This document shows, piece after piece, positions 49,915 through 59,183 of a stretch of 64,000 nt of DNA. Under the pieces are notes generated by a model. It saw only the letters and a list, made by a program, of their open reading frames with translations, did not search any database and was not told where the DNA came from. Origin of the DNA: Treponema berlinense (lineage in GTDB: Bacteria; Spirochaetota; Spirochaetia; Treponematales; Treponemataceae); contig NZ_FUXC01000013.1 of NCBI RefSeq assembly GCF_900167025.1, forward strand, positions 1 to 64,000, given 5' to 3'. The position numbers were made by a program, and so were the translations under genes. Positions within the stretch are counted from its first letter, which is position 1. Every line of letters starts with the position of its first letter.

Positions 49915-50014
49915 GCGTTAGGGGGTGGAGCCATGCCAAAGGCAGTGCGCAAGCACCGCGCGCAGCAAGTGACGGAACACCCGACTTTGGCGGCAAACCG
50001 CCAAAGGAACGCCC
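49915..50014 (+). repeat. Dispersed structured repeat, subfamily B
   Basis: Outer stem GCGTT/AACGC, GGGGGTGGAGCCATGCC, hairpins GTGC-GCAA-GCAC and TTTGGCGG-CAAA-CCGCCAAA, and GGAACACCCG, where GGGTG pairs with CACCC. It fills the gap between ribBA and ribH. Confidence 0.75.
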
Positions 50015-50028
50015 TTTTTTTGTATAAA

Positions 50029-51231
50029 TTACAGAAAATGTCCCATTCGCACGCGTTTTGTCGTCAAATACTGAATATCCTGAGGTCTTGTCGGAACCGC
50101 CAAAGGAATGCGCTCTGTAATTTCGATTCCTGTGTCTGCGCCGTTTATCTGGTTTATTTTGTCAGGATTGTTCGTCAAAAGGCGGATTTTTTTGATTCCA
50201 AGTTCCTTGAGCATCTGGATTCCGCAGTTATAGTCCCGTGCGTCTGCCGGAAGTCCGAGAGCCAGATTTGCATCGACGGTGTCCATTCCGCGGTCTTGAA
50301 GCGCATACGCTTTTATTTTGTTTAAAAGACCGATTCCACGGCCTTCCTGACGGAGATACAAAAGAACTCCACGGCCTTCTTCTGCAATTTTTGTCATTGC
50401 CGCAGAAAATTGATCGCCACAATCGCATTTTAAAGAGCCAAATGTATCGCCTGTCAAACATTCGCTATGAACGCGGCACAAAATGCTGTCTTCGCCGTTT
50501 ACATTTCCCATTATGAGAGCCGCGTGTTCCGCTCCTGTGATTTTGTCCAAAAATCCGACGAGCTTAAAATTTCCCCATTTTGTCGGAAGTTTTGCTTCAG
50601 CAACTTTTTCCACGATTTTTTCGTGAGTTTTTCTGTATTTTATGAGCTGTTCAATCGTAACGAGCTTTAAATTCCATTCAGCCGCCATTTTTTTGAGTTC
50701 TGAAAGGCGCGCCATGTGTCCGTCTTCACTCATAATTTCGCAACAAAGTCCTGCCTGAGTCAAACCTGCAAGCCTGCAAAAATCAACTGTCGCTTCTGTG
50801 TGCCCTGTCCGCTCAAAAACTCCGCCCTCTTTTGCAACAAGCGGAAACATATGGCCCGGACGGCGGAAATCTTCCGGTTTTGAAGTTTTGTCGGCAACTG
50901 CCATTGCTGTAACGGAACGGTCAAAAGCGCTGATTCCTGTCGAAGTTTTTATGTGGTCGATACTGACGGTGAATGCGGTTTCGTGGTTGTCCGTATTGTC
51001 CGCAACCATCTGCCCAAAACCAAGATTTTTTGCAATCAGACGGCTCATTGGCATACAGATAAGGCCTTTTGCCTTTGACGCCATGAAATTTAAAATTTCT
51101 GGAGTTGCAAATTCGGCGGCACAAATTAAATCGCCTTCATTTTCTCGGTCTTCGGCATCCGTAACCATAATCATTTTACCGGCTTTTAAATCTGCCAAAG
51201 CCTCTTCTATTTTATTGATTCCTTCTGTCAT
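50029..51231 (-). CDS. ribBA: Bifunctional DHBP synthase / GTP cyclohydrolase II
   Basis: A 400-residue fusion for riboflavin synthesis. The RibB half (about 1-200) has DAEDRENEGDL and the GHTEATVDFCRLAGL region; the RibA half (about 205-400) has SILCRVHSECLTGDTFGSLKCDCG with the three zinc cysteines and LYLRQEGRGIGLLNK. AAGGAG precedes the ATG; the 5' leader contains a block shared with metQ. It lies 54 bp behind ribE. Confidence 0.97.
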   Translation of the reverse strand: MTEGINKIEEALADLKAGKMIMVTDAEDRENEGDLICAAEFATPEILNFMASKAKGLICMPMSRLIAKNLGFGQMVADNTDNHETAFTVSIDHIKTSTGISAFDRSVTAMAVADKTSKPEDFRRPGHMFPLVAKEGGVFERTGHTEATVDFCRLAGLTQAGLCCEIMSEDGHMARLSELKKMAAEWNLKLVTIEQLIKYRKTHEKIVEKVAEAKLPTKWGNFKLVGFLDKITGAEHAALIMGNVNGEDSILCRVHSECLTGDTFGSLKCDCGDQFSAAMTKIAEEGRGVLLYLRQEGRGIGLLNKIKAYALQDRGMDTVDANLALGLPADARDYNCGIQMLKELGIKKIRLLTNNPDKINQINGADTGIEITERIPLAVPTRPQDIQYLTTKRVRMGHFL

Positions 51232-51238
51232 TTTTTCT

Positions 51239-51266
51239 CCTTATAAAACACCGCGTCAGCAGTGAG
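51239..51266 (-). repeat. Second copy of the leader block with ribosome site
   Basis: Minus-strand CTCACTGCTGACGCGGTG followed by TTTTATAAGGAG matches the metQ leader block (CTCGCCGCTAACGCGGTG, TTTTATTAAGGAG). In both cases the block ends with the ribosome site of the following gene. Confidence 0.65.
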
Positions 51267-51285
51267 CCATGACTCCCTGTAAAAT

Positions 51286-51954
51286 TCAATGAAAACTCGT
51301 AAAACTTGTCATAAAATTTTCGAGCAATTTTTCTTCATCATCTGCGTTTTTAGAATTTTTGTAATTTACAAAATGTTCGATGTATTTTCCTACGAGATCA
51401 CATTCAATATTCACGTAAGAGCCATTTTGCATTTTGCTCAAAGTCGTATTCTTCCATGTATGCGGAATTACGGCAACGCTAAAAACAGTTTCGCTTTCTC
51501 CGTAATTTACGCTTGCAACCGTCAAGCTTATTCCATCAACACAAACCGAACCTTTTTCGATTATGAATTTTCCAATTTCCGCCGAAACCGCAATCTTTAT
51601 GTTTACGGCGTTTTGTTCGTTTTGAGAAGAAACAAAAATTCCTGTTCCGTCAATGTGTCCGCTTACAATGTGCCCGCCGAACCGTCCGTCTGCCTTCATC
51701 GCGCGTTCAAGATTTACTTCGCAGCCTGATTTTAAGCCGCCGAGGCTTGTTCGTCTAAAACTTTCTGGAGTCACGTCGGCTGTAAAGCTGTCCGAACTTT
51801 TTGAAGTTACTGTCAGACAAGTTCCATTTACGGCAACACTTTCGCCCAAAACCAAAGAACTGGCAAAAGAACATTTTATGTTCAAAACAAGAGAAGAAGA
51901 GCTTTTTAAGATTGAATTGATTTTTCCTTTTTCTTCAACAATTCCTGTAAACAT
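51286..51954 (-). CDS. ribE: Riboflavin synthase, alpha chain
   Basis: A 222-residue enzyme that dismutates two lumazines to riboflavin. It has the duplicated lumazine-binding barrel: MFTGIVEEKGKI, AVNGTCLTV and GGHIVSGHIDGTG in the first and second halves, with VCVDGISLTV repeating the motif. It lies between ribD and ribBA. Called ribE by Bacillus usage. Confidence 0.96.
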   Translation of the reverse strand: MFTGIVEEKGKINSILKSSSSLVLNIKCSFASSLVLGESVAVNGTCLTVTSKSSDSFTADVTPESFRRTSLGGLKSGCEVNLERAMKADGRFGGHIVSGHIDGTGIFVSSQNEQNAVNIKIAVSAEIGKFIIEKGSVCVDGISLTVASVNYGESETVFSVAVIPHTWKNTTLSKMQNGSYVNIECDLVGKYIEHFVNYKNSKNADDEEKLLENFMTSFTSFH

Positions 51955-51974
51955 TTTGATTTTTGCCTTCTTTT

Positions 51975-53102
51975 TTAATTTTGGAGAACATATTTTAGAA
52001 GAATATCTTCTCCAAAAACTTCAATTTGCGGTTTTCCAAGATTTATACATTCCGACGGAAGCTCAATTCCCTTTCCTTTTACAGGATTAAAAATTGTGTG
52101 ACCGTCGTTTCCAAAAATTTTTGGCGCAATGTAAACCTGCAATTCCTGAACAAGTCCTTTTTCTTCAAAGAAAAAACTTCCGTTCAAAGTTCCGCCGCTT
52201 TCTACCAAAACAGAATCTATTCCCATCTCGCCCAAAACCTTAAGCTGGCTGTAAAGAAGCGAATGATTTTTTTCCGGTTTTGCAGACAAGACTTTTACTC
52301 CACGGATTTCCAAAACCTCTTTTTTTATAAGTTCAGTTTTGGTCAGTTCAGGCTTGCAAAAAACAATTACAGGAATTTCTTTCGCCGTCTGAACCAAAGC
52401 GCTTTCCGGATTAAGCTTTAAATGGCTGTCTAAAACCACGCGAACCGGCTGCCTGTGCTCCAAACCGTCGTCAAGGCGGACATTGAGCATTGGATTGTCT
52501 TTCTTTGCAGTTCCAATTCCTGTCAAAACCGCCATTACGTTTGCGCGGGTCTGGTGCACATTTTTGCGCGCCAACTGTCCTGTAATCCAGCGGCTTTCGG
52601 CTTTTGAAGTTGCAGTCTGTCCGTCCGCCGTTATTGCGTATTTTAAAATTACATAAGGCATCTTGTTTTTTATGTAATGAAAAAATACTGGATTCAATTT
52701 ATCACATTCTTCTTTCAAAAAACCAGCCGTAACTTTAATTCCGGCAGCTTCGAGAATTTTTTTCCCTTTGCCGTTTACAAGAGGATTTGGGTCGCTGCTT
52801 CCATAGATTACTTCCGAAATTCCACTTTCGATAATGGCCTGAGTGCACGGAGGTTGTCGTCCTGTATGACAACAAGGCTCAAGGGTTACATAAATTGAAG
52901 CGCCGCGAACATCGACATTTTTTTCGGCAGCATTTTTTAGAGCGTCGCGTTCGGCATGCAGACTGCCAAGTTTATGGTGCCAGCCTTCTGCAATAATTTT
53001 ACCGTTTTTTACAATCACTGCGCCGACAAGCGGATTCGGATTTGTAAAACCACGGCCTTTTTCTGCAAGGGCAATGGCACTTTTCATAAATTCTTCTTTC
53101 AT
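51975..53102 (-). CDS. ribD: Bifunctional riboflavin deaminase/reductase
   Basis: A 375-residue enzyme. The N-terminal zinc deaminase has HAERDAL and PCCHTGRQPPC; the C-terminal reductase has GKP-type YVILKYAITADGQTA and LVESGGTLNGSFF. Start: ATG at 53102; a second ATG five codons further on is possible. Only 37-40 bp separate it from the flavodiiron gene and no FMN riboswitch is visible, so the rib genes are either read through from fprA or use a weak local promoter (TTGAAT, then TATAAA). Confidence 0.95.
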   Translation of the reverse strand: MKEEFMKSAIALAEKGRGFTNPNPLVGAVIVKNGKIIAEGWHHKLGSLHAERDALKNAAEKNVDVRGASIYVTLEPCCHTGRQPPCTQAIIESGISEVIYGSSDPNPLVNGKGKKILEAAGIKVTAGFLKEECDKLNPVFFHYIKNKMPYVILKYAITADGQTATSKAESRWITGQLARKNVHQTRANVMAVLTGIGTAKKDNPMLNVRLDDGLEHRQPVRVVLDSHLKLNPESALVQTAKEIPVIVFCKPELTKTELIKKEVLEIRGVKVLSAKPEKNHSLLYSQLKVLGEMGIDSVLVESGGTLNGSFFFEEKGLVQELQVYIAPKIFGNDGHTIFNPVKGKGIELPSECINLGKPQIEVFGEDILLKYVLQN

Positions 53103-53142
53103 CAAAATAGTTTTATATCAAACTAAATTATAATTCAAGAGC

Positions 53143-54309
53143 TTATATCAATTTTTCAGCAAAATTTTCAAGCTGCTTTTCAACTTCTTCGTTTACGGCA
53201 ATTTTAATCGTAACCTTTTCTTCCAGAATTTTTATTTCTTTCAAAGGCTCGAACATTTTTGCCATAGTTTTTGCTGCAAGTGGCGCCCAGGAACAATTTT
53301 CAATAAAACCAACCGTTCTGTTTTGAAAATTTCTCTCTACAAGGTGAGCGATAAATTCCCGCATTTTAGGAAAAACTTCGGTATTGTAAGTTGTCGAAGC
53401 CAAAACAAGTTTTTTATAACGGAAAGCGTCGGCAACACATTCAAAAATGTCATTTCGCGCAAGATCTTTTATCAAGACATTTTTGCAGCCTTTTTCTTTT
53501 AAAATTTCTGCAAGTTTTTCGGCTGCCTGCTTTGTATTTCCATAAACAGAAGTATAAGCAATAAAAATTCCGTCTGTTTCCGCTTCGTATTTTGACCAGG
53601 TATCATAATATTGAATATATTTTTCCAGATTTGAATCAAGAACCGGTCCGTGCAAAGGGCAAATTTTTTGGATTTCAAGGTTTGCCGCCTTTTTAAGAAC
53701 TGCCTGAACATTCGCGCCAAATTTTCCAACAATTCCAAAATAATAGCGTCTGGCTTCGTCCGTCCAGTCATTCGCAGAAGGAACATCCAAAGCTCCGAAT
53801 TTTCCAAATCCATCTGCGCTAAAGAGAATTTTTTCCGTACTTTCGTAAGTGAACATAACTTCCGGCCAATGCACATTTGGAGCGGCAATAAAATTCAAGA
53901 CATGTTTTCCAAGTTCAACTTTAGAGCCTTCCGAAATTACAATCTGCCGCTCAGAAAAATCCGTACCGAACATATTTTTCATCAAATTAAACGCCATTTT
54001 AGACGAAACAATTTTTGAATCCGGATATTTTTTCATAAAAGCGGCAATATTTGCCGAATGATCCATTTCCATGTGCTGCACAACCAAAAAATCCGGCTTT
54101 TTACCAGACAACACGTTTTCGATATTTTTGAGCCATTCTTCTCCAAAATTCCTATCAACGCTGTCCATAACGGCAATTTTTTCATCAAGAATAAGATAAG
54201 AATTATAAGACATTCCCTCAGGAACAGAAAACTGTCCTTCAAACAAATCGATTTTGTGGTCATTAACACCAACAAATTTAACCGAATCCGAAATTTTCAT
54301 ATCATTCAT
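53143..54309 (-). CDS. fprA: A-type flavoprotein (flavodiiron NO/O2 reductase)
   Basis: A 388-residue protein that detoxifies oxygen or nitric oxide in anaerobes. The N-terminal beta-lactamase-like domain carries the diiron ligands in QHMEMDHSAN, PNVHWPE, SADGFGKFGALD and CPLHGPVLD; the C-terminal flavodoxin domain has IAYTSVYGNTKQAA for FMN. AGGAGG stands seven bases before the ATG. Its position in front of the riboflavin genes makes sense because it needs FMN. The electron donor (rubredoxin or similar) is not in the window. Confidence 0.93.
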   Translation of the reverse strand: MNDMKISDSVKFVGVNDHKIDLFEGQFSVPEGMSYNSYLILDEKIAVMDSVDRNFGEEWLKNIENVLSGKKPDFLVVQHMEMDHSANIAAFMKKYPDSKIVSSKMAFNLMKNMFGTDFSERQIVISEGSKVELGKHVLNFIAAPNVHWPEVMFTYESTEKILFSADGFGKFGALDVPSANDWTDEARRYYFGIVGKFGANVQAVLKKAANLEIQKICPLHGPVLDSNLEKYIQYYDTWSKYEAETDGIFIAYTSVYGNTKQAAEKLAEILKEKGCKNVLIKDLARNDIFECVADAFRYKKLVLASTTYNTEVFPKMREFIAHLVERNFQNRTVGFIENCSWAPLAAKTMAKMFEPLKEIKILEEKVTIKIAVNEEVEKQLENFAEKLI

Positions 54310-54341
54310 GGCACCGCCTCCTATAAAAATGTGTCAAAATT

Positions 54342-55634
54342 TTAGAGTAAAACTTCGCTTATAACCTTCCCCGACAATTTTTTTACAGTATCCTTGCCAG
54401 CATCAATATCGCTTCCGATTTTTTGGCCAGTTTTAGCAGCAATACTGCAAAAATCATTTTTAAAATCTTCCAGATGAACCGTGTCCGTCAATTGCAGCAG
54501 AAGCGAAATAAAAAACATTACGATATAAAGAGCACCGTAAATTCCCATCGCCTCACTTATTTCCGTTATATGCGAAATTCCAATAATTACCAGAATAATC
54601 CACAAAAATCCGGAAATCGACCTTGCTCCAATCCAGGAAAGAAGAATTATGAGCAAAAGGCAGGTCTGACTGTTTATGTTCAAAACCGGCACATTCCAAA
54701 CCTCGTTTCCGACAAACATTGAACAAAGTCCGGAAATAGCCCAGATATTTAAAATCGCCTGCACAACCGAAAAAAACACCTGTTCCGCCGAATCTTTCTT
54801 AAAAAAATTATACCGCAAAAGATAAGAACCATAAATAAAAACCGCGGCAATCGCAGTCAGCATTGTAGCCTGCACAGAAACATCTTTTTCGATTTTATGT
54901 GTAAAAAACCAAAAATAAGTTTTGGAAATTTCGCTTTTAAAAGTAAGAAAGGAAATTATAACCGGCACAAGCATTAAAAAAACGCCTGCAATTTCCATCC
55001 AACGCTTGTTTTTTTGCACCGAAGACAGATTTTTTCCAAGAAGCTTTTCAAAAAAAGTCGGTTCGCCGAATTTTTTATGCCGGAACGTATCCACCGTAAT
55101 AAAGCCAGTCAAAATCAAAAGAAGAATAATTCCAAAACCAGCCATAAAACACAAAGGCCGCCTCAAATCCTGCATCTGTTTTTGTTTTAGAATATTTTCC
55201 TGAACAGTCTTGTCGTAACGAACCAGCCAGTCTCTTTCAATCCGGTTCTGTTTTTTAAACTCGATTACAAGATTTTCCGTTTTTCTTTCTATATAAATGT
55301 CGTCCCTCAAAAATAAATCGCCGTTTTCGCTCTTAAAAAGAATTCTGTATTTAACTCCATTTTTTAATTGCCAGTTTTTTTCGCAAGCAATGCTTTTTTC
55401 GTCAAATTCTTCGCCGTAAAACTCAGCCTTGCGCTGCATTTTTCTTAAAGTTCTTTCAAATTTTGACGCCGGCAAAAGATTTACACTCTGCTGAACCGGA
55501 GGTTTTTCGCCTTCGATTACAAAAATTGACGTTATTACAGAATTTGTGCCGTTTCTTAAAATCACATTGCTTGCCGCACTCAAAAAACACAGCCCAAAAA
55601 CAGCAGACCAGCAAAAACAAAAAAATCTCTTCAT
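54342..55634 (-). CDS. Hypothetical membrane protein
   Basis: A 430-residue protein with a signal peptide (cleavage near residue 21, LSAAS), an extracytoplasmic domain of about 130 residues rich in charged residues (KFERTLRKMQRKAEFYGEEF), and about six membrane helices between residues 160 and 395. A Ser/Lys-rich tail ends the protein. I do not recognise a family. It lies 32 bp upstream of fprA and may share its transcript. Confidence 0.7.
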   Translation of the reverse strand: MKRFFCFCWSAVFGLCFLSAASNVILRNGTNSVITSIFVIEGEKPPVQQSVNLLPASKFERTLRKMQRKAEFYGEEFDEKSIACEKNWQLKNGVKYRILFKSENGDLFLRDDIYIERKTENLVIEFKKQNRIERDWLVRYDKTVQENILKQKQMQDLRRPLCFMAGFGIILLLILTGFITVDTFRHKKFGEPTFFEKLLGKNLSSVQKNKRWMEIAGVFLMLVPVIISFLTFKSEISKTYFWFFTHKIEKDVSVQATMLTAIAAVFIYGSYLLRYNFFKKDSAEQVFFSVVQAILNIWAISGLCSMFVGNEVWNVPVLNINSQTCLLLIILLSWIGARSISGFLWIILVIIGISHITEISEAMGIYGALYIVMFFISLLLQLTDTVHLEDFKNDFCSIAAKTGQKIGSDIDAGKDTVKKLSGKVISEVLL

Positions 55635-55816
55635 TCAAACTCCAAAAACCTCAGTTTTTTCGCTTCGTAAAAAACCATATATTAAATAATAACCGCGGTT
55701 TAAAAAATCATCAAATATAAACTTGCACGCAATCAACTCAATGCAATCAATCTATTTAAACAACCTTTCTTTTCTGTTATTCTAATAATCCAACTAAAAA
55801 TGAACAGGAGTTTACA

Positions 55817-56554
55817 ATGAACTTTGAAAATACACAGGTCTGGGGTTTTGAACACGCAATCCGCGGAATGAGAAATCCAAAAAACAGCTGGGCAAAATCT
55901 GACAGCACTTTTAACGGTATTCAGGCAAATATCGGTTCCGCCGACTTAAAACTTATGCAGACACTCATAAAAAGCGGCTCAGAACATCGAAAATTTTTGC
56001 GCCAGATTTTTGTTTCTGTAGATATTACCGCACCAATGTACTGGTGGAGCGAATTTGACACTTACAAAGTTTCGACAGTTGCAAATTCAACAAGCAAAAT
56101 GCACAAACTCGCTTCAACGCCAATCACTTTTGACTGTTTTGAACACGACGATTTTATAAACACCGATTGCGGTTCAACCTTCAAAGACGCTCAATCTGCC
56201 TGGCAGTCTTTAATTGAAGTTCTCGAATCACTCAGAAACAAATTCAACGAAACAAAAGAAAAAAAATACTGGAAAGAACTAATTCGCCTTCTTCCGGAAA
56301 GCTGGCTTCAAAAACGCACAGTAACAATGAATTACGAAAATCTTCTCGGAATGTGCTCGAACGGACAAAGACGGCACCACAAACTAAACGAATGGTCGGG
56401 CGAAGACAATCCATCTCTTAAAAATTTCATTTCCTGGGCAAAAACACTTCCATACGCACAGGAACTGCTCTTCCAAAAAACAAGAATGGAAGAACTTGCC
56501 GAAGAAAATGTAGAATTAAAATCGGCCTTAAAAAAACTTGAAGCCAATTCTTAA
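55817..56554 (+). CDS. Conserved protein of unknown function, possibly ThyX-like
   Basis: A 245-residue cytoplasmic protein. The stretch EHRKFLRQIFVSVDITAPM, then YWWSEFDTYKVSTVANST, is one I recall from uncharacterised proteins of anaerobes and phages; the EH..FLRQI...I..P..WW.EF.TY pattern vaguely parallels the EH..FTF.I...SRA...Q..RHR core of flavin-dependent thymidylate synthase, but this is only resemblance. The C-terminus is a coiled coil (ELAEENVELKSALKKLE). AGGAG precedes the ATG and a strong terminator follows. Confidence 0.6.
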   Translation: MNFENTQVWGFEHAIRGMRNPKNSWAKSDSTFNGIQANIGSADLKLMQTLIKSGSEHRKFLRQIFVSVDITAPMYWWSEFDTYKVSTVANSTSKMHKLASTPITFDCFEHDDFINTDCGSTFKDAQSAWQSLIEVLESLRNKFNETKEKKYWKELIRLLPESWLQKRTVTMNYENLLGMCSNGQRRHHKLNEWSGEDNPSLKNFISWAKTLPYAQELLFQKTRMEELAEENVELKSALKKLEANS

Positions 56555-56555
56555 C

Positions 56556-56591
56556 AAAAAACCGGTTTGAAAAACTTCAAACCGGTTTTTT
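56556..56591. terminator. Bidirectional terminator between convergent genes
   Basis: AAAAAACCGGTTTGAA (56556-56571), four-base loop AAAC, and TTCAAACCGGTTTTTT (56576-56591): a perfect 16-bp stem with A and T runs, serving both the 55817 gene and the SLBB protein gene that ends at 56595. Confidence 0.95.
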
Positions 56592-56594
56592 GCT

Positions 56595-58109
56595 TTAATT
56601 TATTACTCCAGTCACTGCAAGAACAGAAATACTTGTCGAAACTGCCGACAAAATCGTTGTTATTACAGGAGCGTATTGATTAAAATAATACAGTCCGCTG
56701 TTTGCTTTTGCGTCAATTGTCATTTCCGGCAAAATAAATTCAGTCTTTTTATGTTTTTTCCCGTTAAGGTCAATTATTGTTACTGCATCCATTGTATTCT
56801 TTTCTTTAATAAATCCACCAGCAAGCCCAACGTAGTAATCCCAGGTTCTGTCAGGAATATACGGATACCGTCCAGGAGAATAAACTGCGCCGGAAACCGT
56901 CACAAAGAACTGCTTAAAAGGAACAATAAGACGGTCATTGTATTTAATTTCAATCTTACTGTAATAAGTTGCATCATAAAGCATTTTTGAAAGATCAACA
57001 GGAATAGTTTCTGATCCCCGCAAAATATAAGCGTTTTCCAAATCCGAAACATTTGTAAACATATTTTTATTTTTTCTTAAAAAAAATGCGTAATCTTCAC
57101 CATTGTTAAATCTCATGGCAATTTTTGTAGAAGCGACAAGATTAGTGTTAGTGTTAGTGTTAGTGTTAGTGTTAGTGACTGCGCCTTCGACAAAAACTAC
57201 AGGCTTTAAATCTTCAAAAGTGGAAATTTTAATTTCATCATAACAAATAAGCTTAAAATCGTCCACATAAGACTGTTCGTTCAAATACAATTTTTCACCA
57301 GAATCATGATTTCCTGTAACAGAACGATAAAGTTCAATTCTTGAAAGGTCAGCCAAAGATTTTAAACCATTGCCATAATAATCGATAAGTTTTTTTAAGT
57401 TTTCTCCATCAAGAAGTTCATAAACTCCAGGACGTTCAACAGCCCCATTCAAGGCAACACGGCGAGTAATTCTGTTTACGACAATTTTGTCGCCAGGACG
57501 CAAATAAGGATTCTGCGATAAATCACCTTTTCTGTCAGCGAGAAATAAATCATAAGTTTTTTCTTCGCCACTTTCCGAAATAATTTTTATATTCCTTGAA
57601 GACGAATAATCCGTAAAACTTTCTTTTATAAAAGTAGAAAGTCTTGTCAAAGCCCAGGCATTTTTCTGAACAGTCTTAACAACTTCACCCGTAATTGTCA
57701 CACGAAAAGTTGCCGGAGAAGTAAGAACAAACTGAACTCCGCCCATCGGATAGTTTTTCTGAACGATTCCAGTAACTATGTTTTTTAACTGAAGATATGT
57801 AAGATTTTTGCAGTCTATTACACCAAGGTTAGCAATGCGGATTTTGTAAGTCGAGTCCACAGGAATTGAATAAGAAACTGAAGTTTCTCCAGCAGCAAAA
57901 GCCAGGGTATAAACATCACCGGCAGTTACAGGATACGAACTTTCCGACATTGCAAGCTGTGCGTCTGGAGTGTCATTTGCCTGATGTCCAATTTTCGACT
58001 TTGAATCAACAGATGGTATTAACAAATTTTCATCTTGTGCAAAAGCAAAACCAGAACCCAACAATAAAACTATAATACCAAGTTTTATAAAATTTCGTAA
58101 AATTTTCAT
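56595..58109 (-). CDS. SLBB-domain polysaccharide export protein (Wza-like)
   Basis: A 504-residue exported protein with a signal peptide ending AFAQ. The Poly_export/SLBB region has YRI-type KIRIANLGVIDC, PYLRPGDKIVVNR, ALNGAVERPGVYELL and, near the C-terminus, VTVSGAVYSPGRYPYIPD; a hydrophobic segment ends the chain. It probably forms a periplasm-spanning channel with the Wzz-like protein encoded just upstream. Residues around 310 are (TN)6, from a hexamer repeat. A shorter paralogue lies at 59691. Confidence 0.85.
   Translation of the reverse strand: MKILRNFIKLGIIVLLLGSGFAFAQDENLLIPSVDSKSKIGHQANDTPDAQLAMSESSYPVTAGDVYTLAFAAGETSVSYSIPVDSTYKIRIANLGVIDCKNLTYLQLKNIVTGIVQKNYPMGGVQFVLTSPATFRVTITGEVVKTVQKNAWALTRLSTFIKESFTDYSSSRNIKIISESGEEKTYDLFLADRKGDLSQNPYLRPGDKIVVNRITRRVALNGAVERPGVYELLDGENLKKLIDYYGNGLKSLADLSRIELYRSVTGNHDSGEKLYLNEQSYVDDFKLICYDEIKISTFEDLKPVVFVEGAVTNTNTNTNTNTNLVASTKIAMRFNNGEDYAFFLRKNKNMFTNVSDLENAYILRGSETIPVDLSKMLYDATYYSKIEIKYNDRLIVPFKQFFVTVSGAVYSPGRYPYIPDRTWDYYVGLAGGFIKEKNTMDAVTIIDLNGKKHKKTEFILPEMTIDAKANSGLYYFNQYAPVITTILSAVSTSISVLAVTGVIN
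57141..57176 (-). repeat. In-frame hexanucleotide repeat coding Thr-Asn
   Basis: One ATTAGT and five GTTAGT units on the plus strand (ACTAAC units on the coding strand) encode alternating Thr and Asn inside the SLBB protein. As the unit is six bases, copy changes lengthen or shorten the loop without a frameshift. Confidence 0.9.
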
Positions 58110-58111
58110 AT

Positions 58112-59152
58112 TTAAACACTCTCTTTTTTTGTCTTTAAATTAAGTTTTTTCTGCGCTTCAGGATCATTTTTTATGTTCTGCCAGGCATTCAATGCAAAAG
58201 CCATAAAAACCGAAATAAAAAATGCTGCAAAAGTAATGATTATGCAAAGTTTTCCGCGGCTAGGCTTGCTCTTCATATCCGGAATTTCCGGACGCTCAAG
58301 AATCTGAAAAACAGGCTGTTCACTTTGCATTTTCACTTTCAAAAGTTCATACTGGGTTTTTAACTGTTCATAAACTTTCTGCTGCGCGCTTAATTCCATT
58401 TGAATTCTTGCAGTTTCGATTGAAACATTCGGGCCGCCCCAAATAGAAACGCCCTTATTTACAGACGCACCCAAATTCTGAGCTTCTTTTTCGAGCTTTA
58501 AGATTTCTTTGTACGTTGCGTCAATATTTGCCTCAAGATTCTTTTTTTCAATCCGGTTAGAATCAAGTCCCAATTCATCAAAGCGGTTTTGCATCCAGTC
58601 AACGGCAAAATTTACAACATCTCTTGCAAAAACAGGATCAGTGTCCGTAAAACTTATTGTAAAAACGCTGCTTTCATCGTCATAAGTAGAAACAAGAGTC
58701 TTTTTTAAAGCCTTTCTTGTGCTTGTAACCGGGAATTTTTCAATTTTATAACGTTCAGTCAAATTGAATTTTTTATTAACTGCGTCCAAATATTCATTTG
58801 AAGTGCTTAAATAATTTGCGAGCGAACTGCGGGAAGAGCCTCCGCCACCAACACTAACTCCTGCAAGACCTGCAAGCGAAGAAAGAGAGCCAGATAAACC
58901 GCTTGAACCAGAATCTTCTTTTATAAGCATGTGAGCCTGAGGCGTAAATTGATTTGGAAGAGGAGATTTTTCTGGCGGCAATTTTAAAGAAATTATAGAA
59001 AAAACTACAGCTCCAATTATTGCAAGTCCTGTAACTGCAATAATCATAAATTTATAATGAAGAAGAACTGCAATTAAATCCAAAAGCGAAATTTCATCGT
59101 CATTCTGCTCCGTATTCTGTGAAGCAGATTCTATATTTTGTGAATTTTCCAT
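58112..59152 (-). CDS. Wzz-like polysaccharide co-polymerase / chain length regulator
   Basis: A 346-residue inner membrane protein. A first membrane helix (FMIIAVTGLAIIGAVVFSII) follows an acidic N-terminus with the Wzz-type ISLLDLIAVLLHYK; a large periplasmic domain with a Ser/Gly-rich loop and a coiled coil (NRIEKKNLEANIDATYKEI) follows; a second helix (IIITFAAFFISVFMAFAL) lies near the end after the PDMKSKPSR motif. No kinase domain. It lies two bases before the SLBB gene and 31 bases after the XRE gene. Confidence 0.85.
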   Translation of the reverse strand: MENSQNIESASQNTEQNDDEISLLDLIAVLLHYKFMIIAVTGLAIIGAVVFSIISLKLPPEKSPLPNQFTPQAHMLIKEDSGSSGLSGSLSSLAGLAGVSVGGGGSSRSSLANYLSTSNEYLDAVNKKFNLTERYKIEKFPVTSTRKALKKTLVSTYDDESSVFTISFTDTDPVFARDVVNFAVDWMQNRFDELGLDSNRIEKKNLEANIDATYKEILKLEKEAQNLGASVNKGVSIWGGPNVSIETARIQMELSAQQKVYEQLKTQYELLKVKMQSEQPVFQILERPEIPDMKSKPSRGKLCIIITFAAFFISVFMAFALNAWQNIKNDPEAQKKLNLKTKKESV

Positions 59153-59183
59153 TCTGACAGTATAAAAAAATAAATACCTTAAT

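Noticed and set aside
15506-50014. Structured repeats as integron attC sites
   Set aside because: Some copies have GCGTTAGGG and AACGCCC ends that recall attC cores, and treponemes can carry integrons. But attC has AAC inside the left end and GTT inside the right end, the reverse of what is seen, and most copies have no GTT at all.
53103-53142. FMN riboswitch before ribD
   Set aside because: The gap to fprA is only about 40 bp and shows none of the RFN conserved blocks.
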